A DNA stretch of 64,000 nt from a bacterium (lineage in GTDB: Bacteria > Bacteroidota > Bacteroidia > Flavobacteriales_D > Sanyastnellaceae): positions 100,953 to 164,952 of the forward strand of contig JAPOHG010000002.1 in assembly GCA_029979565.1 (NCBI GenBank), written 5' to 3'. Under the pieces are notes generated by a model. That model made no database searches. It was not told where the DNA came from and saw nothing but the letters and a program-made list of their open reading frames with translations. Positions 50,676 to 58,696 of the stretch are shown in pieces (the stretch's first letter is position 1; each line of letters opens with the position of its first letter). The position numbers and the translations under genes were made by a program.

Positions 50676-53150
50676 ATGATCGCACTGGTTCGCAAGGAAT
50701 TTCAAGCCTTTTTCAGCACCCTTTTGGGCTACGTTGTGGTGTCCATGTTTCTCCTGCTCAACGGATTGTTTCTGTGGGTATTCCCGGGAGAGTCCAATGT
50801 ATTTGATGCCGGTCAAGCTTCGTTGGAACCGTTTTTTGTCATGGCGCCATGGGTATTGATGATTCTTGTGCCGGCAATCACCATGCGATCATTCTCGGAG
50901 GAATACCGAACCGGCACCATGGAGCTGCTTGCGACGAAACCCATTCGGCCCATGGAAATTGTGGGAGCCAAGTTTCTCGGTGCGTTTTCGGTGCTCTTGT
51001 TTGCCCTAATGCCTACATTGTTGTTCATCCCGATCATCGGGTGGCTGGGGCAACCGCAGTGGAATTTCGACGCTGGGGCAATCAAGGGTAGTTACCTCGG
51101 TTTGGTTCTGTTGTGCGGTGCGTTTACCTCGATCGGTATTGCGATATCGGCTTTATCGAAGAATGCGCTTGTTGCCTACTTGGCCACCATGGTGACATTG
51201 GTTTTTGGATTCATCGGTTTTCAAGCGCTAGCGAGCTTTGACGCTTTGGGCACGTGGGATTTGGTGTTCAGTCAATTGGGGATGAGTGCCCATTATCAAG
51301 CACTGAGCCGGGGATTGATTGGTTCCGGTGATTTGGTCTATTTCCTGTTGATGGTGTCGGTGTTTCTTCTGTTGGCGCGGTTCGCCTTTGTTTGCCAGCG
51401 GCTGAACAACCGGGATCAAATCATGGAGTGGTTGTTGGGCACAGCGATTGCAGGGGTGTTGGCTTGGGGGTTTTCATTTGCTTCATTCCAGATCGATTTC
51501 ACCGAAGAGAAGCGTTTCACCATGACAAAGGCGACCCAATCCTTGCTGGAGTCGTTAGAGGATGAAGTGTTCATCACCTGCTACCTGACCGGAGATTACC
51601 CGGCTCAATGGAAACGTCTCGAACGGGCCATCCGCTACCAATTGGAGGACATGGCAGGGATTTCGGAGGGCAACCTGCGTTTTCAATTTGTTGATATCTA
51701 TGAAATTGACGACCGCCAGACCATCGGCCAAAATGAGGAGAAACTGGTCGAGCAGGGATTGAATTATTCCCGCATAGCCTTTACCGAGTCGGGAGCGCAA
51801 GCGTTTAAGACCATCTGGCCTGCAGCATTGATTTCATACCAAGGCAAAACAGAACCGGTGCAGTTTTTCCGTTCGGAAATGCCCGAACCCACCGAAGCCA
51901 TGATCCAGGGCTCGATCAACGCCCTGGAATACGAACTATCCAGAGCGATGAGGAAGCTCATTGCACTGGAACGTCCTCGGATTGCCATCATCGGCGGTCA
52001 CGGTGAACTAAACGAGGCGGAAAGGGCAGATTTTGTAATGGATTTGGAAACGGATTACGACGTATTCGATGTCAACATCGATGGCCAGTTGAATATGCTG
52101 TCTGAAAAGATTGAAGGAATGGCACGGCGGGTGAACCGATTTGACCTCGCAATCATCGCCAAGCCAGATTCCTCGTTCGATGCCAAGGATCAAGTCATTA
52201 TCGACCAATTTATCATGAACGGTGGTCGGGTGATGTGGTTGGTCGACCCCATTGCCATCGACCTGGACAGCTTGGCGCAAAACCAAGTCACCATGGGGGT
52301 GACCAACGAATTGGGTATTTACGATCAGCTGTTTCAATACGGGGTGCGGTTTAACCGCAACCTGGTCATTGACTTTCAATGCGCGCCCATCGTCATGGGG
52401 GCCGGGCCATTGGGCAATCAGCAAAACATGCAGCTATTCAATTGGTATTATGCACCCGTGGCCATGCCCCTTGGGATGAGCCATCCCATCACCACCAACT
52501 TGGACCCGGTGAAATTCGATTTTGCGTCGCGGTTGGATACGGTCCAGGTTGGCGGAGATTTGCGCAAACACGTGTTGCTTGCTTCCTCAGAAATGTCGCG
52601 TGAATACAAGGCACCCGTTCGGATTTCAAGCAATGTCGTTGAATTGAACCCGGAATATTTCATCCAAAACAACCTGCCCAATCAGCCACTTGCGGTGTTG
52701 GTTGAAGGAACCTTCGAGTCGGCATTTCAGCATCGTTTGCCGGATGCGTTGAAAAACGACGAAGACTTTGCGTTCCAGTCCACGAGTGTTCCGACCGCTC
52801 AGGTTATGATCGGAGATGGAGACCTCATGCGCAACCAAGTCAAGGACGGACCGAACGGGCCGATGATCCTGCCTTTGGGTTACGACCGCAACGCTCGTCG
52901 CGTCGTGTACGATAACAAAGAGTTTTTGCGCAACGCGGTTAGTTATCTGCTCAACGAAACCGCTTCCATTTCGGTAAGGTCTCGGGCGATTGCCCTTCGG
53001 CCACTTCACATCGAACGAATTCGCTCAGAGCGTCTAGGATGGCAAACCATGGCATTGGCTTTGCCCATCGGGCTTGTTTTAAGTTTGGGATGGACTTTTA
53101 CCATCCGCCGACGACGACGCTATGCCAGACGAATACCATCCGCGGCCTAA
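50676..53150 (+). CDS. GldF-GldG fusion: ABC-2 permease plus ABC-type uncharacterised (GldG) domain, gliding/T9SS-associated
   Basis: N-terminal GldF: MIALVRKEFQAFFSTLLGYVVVSMFLLLNGLFLWVF...SEEYRTGTMELLATKPI; then, in one frame, GldG: FQIDFTEEKRFTMTKATQSLLESLEDEVFITCYLTGDYPAQWKRLERAIRYQLEDM...RPRIAIIGGHGELNEAERADF. Confidence 0.9.
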   Translation: MIALVRKEFQAFFSTLLGYVVVSMFLLLNGLFLWVFPGESNVFDAGQASLEPFFVMAPWVLMILVPAITMRSFSEEYRTGTMELLATKPIRPMEIVGAKFLGAFSVLLFALMPTLLFIPIIGWLGQPQWNFDAGAIKGSYLGLVLLCGAFTSIGIAISALSKNALVAYLATMVTLVFGFIGFQALASFDALGTWDLVFSQLGMSAHYQALSRGLIGSGDLVYFLLMVSVFLLLARFAFVCQRLNNRDQIMEWLLGTAIAGVLAWGFSFASFQIDFTEEKRFTMTKATQSLLESLEDEVFITCYLTGDYPAQWKRLERAIRYQLEDMAGISEGNLRFQFVDIYEIDDRQTIGQNEEKLVEQGLNYSRIAFTESGAQAFKTIWPAALISYQGKTEPVQFFRSEMPEPTEAMIQGSINALEYELSRAMRKLIALERPRIAIIGGHGELNEAERADFVMDLETDYDVFDVNIDGQLNMLSEKIEGMARRVNRFDLAIIAKPDSSFDAKDQVIIDQFIMNGGRVMWLVDPIAIDLDSLAQNQVTMGVTNELGIYDQLFQYGVRFNRNLVIDFQCAPIVMGAGPLGNQQNMQLFNWYYAPVAMPLGMSHPITTNLDPVKFDFASRLDTVQVGGDLRKHVLLASSEMSREYKAPVRISSNVVELNPEYFIQNNLPNQPLAVLVEGTFESAFQHRLPDALKNDEDFAFQSTSVPTAQVMIGDGDLMRNQVKDGPNGPMILPLGYDRNARRVVYDNKEFLRNAVSYLLNETASISVRSRAIALRPLHIERIRSERLGWQTMALALPIGLVLSLGWTFTIRRRRRYARRIPSAA

Positions 53151-53160
53151 ACGAGAACGC

Positions 53161-54171
53161 ATGCACAAGAACCTTCGACTCTTTTATTTTTTGCTTCTGG
53201 CTACGGCCATTGCCGCTGGTGTTCGTTACATGGACACCCAAGAAGCTGCCGAGATATCAATGGCGGAAAACGCCGCGGATTTTGCTGTAGCAGATACAGC
53301 GGCTGTGGACAAGATTTTCATTGCTGACAAGGACGGAAAACAAGCGTTGCTCGAACGAACGGCAGACCGGTACTGGAAGCTCAATGGCACTTATTTTGCT
53401 CGCAAGGATGCCGTGGATTTATTGCTCAAGACCTTCTTACGCGCGCGCGTTCAACGTCCTGTGCCAAAAGGCGAATTGGACAACGTGAACCGATTGCTGG
53501 CGGGTCGTGGGAAGAAGGTGGAAATTTACCAAGGTGGGGACACACCGGTGAAGACGTGGTACATTGGTACGTCGACCCAGAACCATACCGGTACATACAT
53601 GGTACTTGCCGATGCCAACGGTCAAATTGCGGAGGAGCCTTTCATTGTGCACATGGAAGGCTTTACCGGTTTTCTTTCCACGCGGTTTTTTACCGATGTA
53701 CGCGAATGGCGCTACACGGGCATGTTCGATTATCCTGGCAATTCACTTCGTCGAATTGAGATTGAAATGACGGATGCTGGCGGACATGTTTATTCCATGG
53801 AAGTAGATAGCACTGGAACCATACGTGTCGAAGGGGCCCCGCTGCTGAGCCGTGCGGATACGATGTTTTGGCAAGACCGATTCAACCGGTTTCGAAAGGT
53901 TCACTTGGAGACCTACAACAACCATTTGACTGAATCGGCGGAGGACAGTTTGCTAAATCGGGCAGAACCGGCCTTTCGCCTCCGTGCGTGGAGCCGTCAA
54001 GGCGAGGCCCCCAATGAAATCGAGTTGTACTGGAAAGCCCCGATTTCGGAGACGTACAACGACGATGGCGAGCTCAACAAGTGGGACGGGGCGCGGATGT
54101 ATGCAGTCTACAAAGGCGAAGCCGTCCTCGTGCAACGCTTTGTATTTGATCCCTTGCTCGAGGGGCTTTAA
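53161..54171 (+). CDS. DUF4340-like protein
   Basis: MHKNLRLFYFLLLATAIAAGVRY...VDKIFIADKDGKQALLERTADRYWKLNGTYFARKDAVDLLLKTF; downstream of gldFG. Confidence 0.75.
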   Translation: MHKNLRLFYFLLLATAIAAGVRYMDTQEAAEISMAENAADFAVADTAAVDKIFIADKDGKQALLERTADRYWKLNGTYFARKDAVDLLLKTFLRARVQRPVPKGELDNVNRLLAGRGKKVEIYQGGDTPVKTWYIGTSTQNHTGTYMVLADANGQIAEEPFIVHMEGFTGFLSTRFFTDVREWRYTGMFDYPGNSLRRIEIEMTDAGGHVYSMEVDSTGTIRVEGAPLLSRADTMFWQDRFNRFRKVHLETYNNHLTESAEDSLLNRAEPAFRLRAWSRQGEAPNEIELYWKAPISETYNDDGELNKWDGARMYAVYKGEAVLVQRFVFDPLLEGL

Positions 54172-55196
54172 GGCAGCGGTACTTCACGAATTTCACCGAT
54201 GGTCGAATCCCGTCGTTTGAGGACTTTTACGATGAAGAATTCGCTCAGCAGTCCTTTGCCGTAGCTCGAGATTTGAATGAATCCAGCCAGAACTGAAAGC
54301 GAGGCTATCCGCAGGCTGCGGGTTTTCGCCACGGCATGGAGATACAAGAGCATCGTCCATGTAAAAAGCGGCAAGGGTGCCATCCATGCAACAGCAGTAT
54401 TTTGCAATGCAAGCATGCCGGGTACAATGAGCACAAGTGAGCGCGTATACAGGAAAAACCCGACGGGCATCCAGTGCAACAATTTCAATTCTCGCGGATA
54501 GAATTTTTGGATGTTGATGCGTGCTCGGCCAAAAAACTCGACCTGATCGCGAAATTGAGTGAACGAGGTTCTTCGCTTATGAAAAACGAATGCCTCAGGA
54601 ATCAACGCTGATTTCAGCCCATGTTCGATGAGGCGAAGAGAAAACTCAATGTCCTCCCCTTTGACGGTGATGCGGTACCCTTGCGAGACCTCCCAAGCCT
54701 TTCGAGAAATGCCCATGTTGAATGAACGCGGATGGAAGGTCCCAACGTTTTTCTTCCCTCCACGAATACCACCCGTAGTCAATGGAGAGGTCATGGAGTA
54801 ACTAATGGCCTTTTGCAAAGGGGAAAATTCCGGTGCTGCTGCATCGGGGCCACCATAAACATCAACATCAGGATGGGCCATCAAAAAGGCCTCTACCGCT
54901 TCGAAGTAACGAGGAGGAATGATGCAATCCGAATCGAAAACTACCATCCATTGTCCTTTTGCCCGTTCGAACCCGTAATTCCGAGCAAACCCTTGCCTCC
55001 CGTTTGTTTTGTAGTGGTAGTGAATCGCCAACCGATCGGAATAATCCATGACGATGTCCTCGGCCTTATCGCTGCTGCCATCTTCAATAACCAGCACTTC
55101 AAAATCCTGAAAAGTCTGCTTCGTCAGGGAAGCAAGCAACTCATCGATTTCGCTGGGTCGATTGAATAGAGGAATTATGACGGAATACTTCATCAC
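54168..55196 (-). CDS. Family 2 glycosyltransferase
   Basis: YSVIIPLFNRPSEIDELLASLTKQTFQDFEVLVIEDGSSDKAEDIV...GFARNYGFERAKGQWMVVFDSDCIIPPRYFEAVEAF. Confidence 0.95.
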   Translation of the reverse strand: MMKYSVIIPLFNRPSEIDELLASLTKQTFQDFEVLVIEDGSSDKAEDIVMDYSDRLAIHYHYKTNGRQGFARNYGFERAKGQWMVVFDSDCIIPPRYFEAVEAFLMAHPDVDVYGGPDAAAPEFSPLQKAISYSMTSPLTTGGIRGGKKNVGTFHPRSFNMGISRKAWEVSQGYRITVKGEDIEFSLRLIEHGLKSALIPEAFVFHKRRTSFTQFRDQVEFFGRARINIQKFYPRELKLLHWMPVGFFLYTRSLVLIVPGMLALQNTAVAWMAPLPLFTWTMLLYLHAVAKTRSLRIASLSVLAGFIQISSYGKGLLSEFFIVKVLKRRDSTIGEIREVPLP

Positions 55197-55282
55197 TGCT
55201 TTTCTTCAATCCAAATTATGCGGAGATATCTCACCACAGAGTGCTGGTCGCCGCTATCTTTGACCAGACCACAGTGAATAAT

Positions 55283-56485
55283 ATGGACGCATTTATAGTT
55301 GATGGAGTCCGAACTGCCATCGGTAATTTCGGAGGAACTTTGTCGCCGGTTCGTACGGATGATCTTGGGGCACATGTTCTGCAATGCCTGTTGCAACGCC
55401 ACCCTGAACTGGACACAAAGGCCATAGGGGATGTATTGTTGGGGTGTGCGAATCAGGCGGGCGAAGACAACAGAAACGTTGCCAGGATGGCCTTGTTATT
55501 GGCGGGGTATCCTCACGAAATTCCGGGCGAGACCGTGAATCGGCTTTGTGCTTCTGGGATGGCCGCTGCTGTGAATGCCTCGCGTATGTTGGCATGTGAC
55601 GATGCCCAAATTGTTATAGCCGGAGGCGTTGAACACATGACGCGTGGACCTTGGGTGATATCGAAAGCCTCACGGGCTTACGGCAGGGATAGCCAGTTGT
55701 TTGACTCGAGTTTTGGATGGCGTTTTGTAAATCCCAAAATGAAGGCCAGCTTTGGCGTAGACGGGATGGGTGAGACGGCAGAAAATTTGGTGGAACACTA
55801 TGGAATTTCAAGGCAAGATCAGGATGCTTTTGCAGCCTGGTCCCAACGAAAAGCAGCTGCAGCACGTGCGGCGTTGGCGGAGGAGATTGTTCCGATAGAG
55901 ATTCCGCGTCGAAAACAAGAGGCATTGGTCTTCGCAGAGGACGAATTTGTCAAGCCCAATACAACGCCCGAAGGGTTATTGAACCTGAAATCTGCATTTC
56001 GCTCTGGTGGTAGTGTGACTGCAGGGAATTCATCGGGCCTCAATGACGGAGCTGCTGCACTGCTGTTAGCTTCTTCAAAGGGCTTGAAAAATCATCGATT
56101 GAATCCGCTGACCCGGATTTTGTCTTCGGGTGTGGTCGGTGTGGAGCCTCGAGTCATGGGCATAGGCCCGGTTGGTGCTTCGAGACTGGCCTTGGAGCGG
56201 GCGGGACTGAAACTGAGTGATATGGACTTGATCGAACTCAATGAAGCCTTCGCGGCGCAGGCGCTTGCCTGCACCCGAACGTTGGGATTGGATGATTTTG
56301 ATGCTCGCATCAACCCGCAAGGGGGAGCAATTGCATTGGGGCATCCACTGGGCATGACCGGAGCGCGTTTGCTATTGACGGCCTCGAAGCAGTTGGTACG
56401 CGCGAACAAGCGTTACGCCCTCGTGACCTTGTGCATTGGTGTTGGGCAGGGATACGCCGTGGTATTGGAAAACATGCAGCGCTGA
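55283..56485 (+). CDS. Acetyl-CoA C-acyltransferase (thiolase), PaaJ/PcaF-like
   Basis: MDAFIVDGVRTAIGNFGGTLSPVRTDDLGAHVL; NRLCASGMAAAVNASRML; NEAFAAQALACTR; NPQGGAIALGHPLGMTGARLL; VTLCIGVGQGYAVVLE. Confidence 0.94.
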   Translation: MDAFIVDGVRTAIGNFGGTLSPVRTDDLGAHVLQCLLQRHPELDTKAIGDVLLGCANQAGEDNRNVARMALLLAGYPHEIPGETVNRLCASGMAAAVNASRMLACDDAQIVIAGGVEHMTRGPWVISKASRAYGRDSQLFDSSFGWRFVNPKMKASFGVDGMGETAENLVEHYGISRQDQDAFAAWSQRKAAAARAALAEEIVPIEIPRRKQEALVFAEDEFVKPNTTPEGLLNLKSAFRSGGSVTAGNSSGLNDGAAALLLASSKGLKNHRLNPLTRILSSGVVGVEPRVMGIGPVGASRLALERAGLKLSDMDLIELNEAFAAQALACTRTLGLDDFDARINPQGGAIALGHPLGMTGARLLLTASKQLVRANKRYALVTLCIGVGQGYAVVLENMQR

Positions 56486-56492
56486 GGTTCCG

Positions 56493-57095
56493 ATGGTCCA
56501 GTCCTTCAAAAACATGATTCCTGTCGTCGATCCCTCGGCGTATGTCCATCCCATGGCTGTGGTCATTGGGCACGTATCCATTGGTCCGAACTGCTACATC
56601 GGGCCCGGTGCGGTGTTGCGCGGTGATTGGGGAAAAATCACCTTGGAAAAGGGATGCAACGTGCAGGAGAACGCCGTTTTGCACATGTTTCCTAAGGACG
56701 AAGTACGACTCAAAGAAGGGGCGCACATCGGACACGGAGCGATGATCCACGGCGCGACCATCGGCGTTCAAGCCATGGTTGGGATGAATGCGGTTGTGCT
56801 GGACCATGCAGTGATTGGAGACGGGTGCATAGTAGGGGCATTGGCGTTGGTCAAAGCCCGGTCGGAGTGGGAGGATAGAAGCCTCATCGTTGGCAATCCT
56901 GCGGAAAAGATTGGCGATGTTTCGGATGAGATGTTTGAGCACAAGGTGGAGGGCACGGCCTTGTACCAGCAACTGCCGCAGGACATGCAGCGCTTTGCGC
57001 AAGAGGTAAAACCCTTGGCGGCCGATCCAGGCAATCGCGTAGAGGATTTTCCCGATTTCGAAACGTGGCAGCAGCGCCGTCAGAAAAATTCCTGA
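56493..57095 (+). CDS. Gamma-carbonic-anhydrase-like hexapeptide protein, PaaY-like
   Basis: IPVVDPSAYVHPMAVVIGHVSIGPNCYIGPGAVLRGDWGKITLEKGCNVQENAVLHMFPKDEVRLKEGAHIGHGAMIHGATIG. Confidence 0.85.
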   Translation: MVQSFKNMIPVVDPSAYVHPMAVVIGHVSIGPNCYIGPGAVLRGDWGKITLEKGCNVQENAVLHMFPKDEVRLKEGAHIGHGAMIHGATIGVQAMVGMNAVVLDHAVIGDGCIVGALALVKARSEWEDRSLIVGNPAEKIGDVSDEMFEHKVEGTALYQQLPQDMQRFAQEVKPLAADPGNRVEDFPDFETWQQRRQKNS

Positions 57096-57098
57096 AGC

Positions 57099-57857
57099 GT
57101 GGGAAGGTCCGGTAGGAGAAAGGTGGTCTTCAAGCAATTTGAAGTGCACGATGCATATTGTGCGATGAAGGTGGGGACCGATGCCTTGTTGTTGGGTTCG
57201 TGGTCCGATGTGTCGGATGCTCGAAAAATCATTGATGCAGGCACGGGAAGTGGCATTGTGGCCTTGATGGCGGCTCAGCGCGCACCCATCGCAGAAGTCA
57301 CTGGTGTAGAATTGGAGCCCAATGCCGTTGTTGAGGCGAAAGCAAATGGGGCACGAAGCCCATGGTCAGATCGTTTCTACGTTGTCGAAGGAACCATCCA
57401 GGCGTTTGCAGCAATGACAGAAAACCAAGGGGTATTCGATGTCTTTTTGATCAACCCGCCTTTTTTCCACGGCAAACCCAAGTCGCCGGATGAGGCGCGC
57501 AACCTTGCTCGACACGACGACGCTATGCCATATGCTGAGTTTCTCGACGCCGCTTGGAACCTGTTGAATCCAGAAGGAGCGTTGCAGGTGGTGTGGCCTT
57601 GGGAGCGGTGGGCCGAATTGAGAATCGGAGCTGAAGTGCGCGGATTCCATTTGCTTCGGCAAGCCGAAGTCTGCGGTCGGGAAGGACACGAACCGCGTCG
57701 GGTACTCAGTCATTGGATCAAGCTCCCGCCGACAGAGGCGCCTCAACACGAGGTGATTTGCATTGAACGTGGGGAGCGGGTCGACGGCCAGCCTCAACTA
57801 AGCAAACGGTACAAGGACTTACTGAGTCCGTTTGTGTTGACTTGGCCTGAGCCTTAG
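57099..57857 (+). CDS. tRNA1(Val) (adenine(37)-N6)-methyltransferase-like SAM methyltransferase
   Basis: FKQFEVHDAYCAMKVGTDALLLGSWSDVSDARKIIDAGTGSGIVALMAAQRAPIAEVTGVELEP; NPPFF motif (VFLINPPFFHGKPKSPDEARNLARHDDAMPYAEFL). Confidence 0.9.
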   Translation: MGRSGRRKVVFKQFEVHDAYCAMKVGTDALLLGSWSDVSDARKIIDAGTGSGIVALMAAQRAPIAEVTGVELEPNAVVEAKANGARSPWSDRFYVVEGTIQAFAAMTENQGVFDVFLINPPFFHGKPKSPDEARNLARHDDAMPYAEFLDAAWNLLNPEGALQVVWPWERWAELRIGAEVRGFHLLRQAEVCGREGHEPRRVLSHWIKLPPTEAPQHEVICIERGERVDGQPQLSKRYKDLLSPFVLTWPEP

Positions 57858-58240
57858 GCGCCCAGCACTTGCTTCAAGCGATCGACTTGAGCGGCCCACA
57901 ATTCCTTGGTATCGTCGATTTCATCTTCTTCGGCAAAGTCGGTGATGACCAATGCTGTATCGCCTGTCAAGTCATCAATTTTGATGCGGAATTCAAAGAA
58001 ACTATTGATGCCTTCTTCTTCGTCTTCTAACCAACGAAATTTGGCAAACTCATCGCGTTTCTTGGAGATCAACCGCGCGCTTTCTTCGCTGCCGTCCCAA
58101 ATGAAAATGTGAACGTCTTTCTTGATGTTGACATCATCGCAGAACCACTCAGAAAGACCACTGGGAGTGCTGAAAATATTAAACAGTACGCCTTTGGAAC
58201 TGTTAATCGGAATTTCAATTTGAAACTTTTCTTTCTCCAT
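57854..58240 (-). CDS. START-like/AHSA1-like domain protein
   Basis: IEIPINSSKGVLFNIFSTPSGLSEWFCDDVNIKKDVHIFIWDGSEESARLISKKRDEFAKFRWLED. Confidence 0.82.
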   Translation of the reverse strand: MEKEKFQIEIPINSSKGVLFNIFSTPSGLSEWFCDDVNIKKDVHIFIWDGSEESARLISKKRDEFAKFRWLEDEEEGINSFFEFRIKIDDLTGDTALVITDFAEEDEIDDTKELWAAQVDRLKQVLGA

Positions 58241-58361
58241 CCTGTACCGCTAATTCGGGGAAGAGCAATATAAGCAGAATTGCGCGAACCACCGGAAGCT
58301 TTTGGGAATTTTGTACGCGTCATCGATATTCCTATTCCCTGAACTATATTTGCGCCCGCTT

Positions 58362-58435
58362 GGCGGGATAGCTCAGCCGGTTAGAGCGCAGGATTCATAA
58401 TCCTGAGGTCGAGAGTTCGAGTCTCTCTCCCGCTA
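58362..58435 (+). tRNA. tRNA-CAT (probably Met; Ile2 not excluded)
   Basis: GGCGGGA/TCCCGCT acceptor arms, anticodon stem CAGGA-TTCATAA-TCCTG (CAT at 58396..58398), T arm GAGAG-TTCGAGT-CTCTC; no encoded CCA. Confidence 0.94.
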
Positions 58436-58443
58436 CAATGGAA

Positions 58444-58476
58444 AGCTACTGACAGATGTCGGTGGCTTTTTCTTTT
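58444..58476 (+). terminator. Rho-independent terminator after tRNA
   Basis: agctactgac-agat-gtcggtggct stem (with G-U pairs) followed by T-rich tract tttttctttt. Confidence 0.75.
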
Positions 58477-58696
58477 CCATAATGCACAGGTCTCCGCTTT
58501 TCGTATTGGTAAAGACCGGGTACAATTGACACAAAAGGAGGTGTAAAAATCCGCTGAATCGACGAATGCATGTGGTAAATCCAATGGCTAACGCTATTTT
58601 CGCTGCGCTGTTAACGCACGGCACCGGGCTAGATGTTTATTGTTGCATTGACACCGTCACTGCAGAGGCCCATAGACAACCGACGACTACGTTGAA

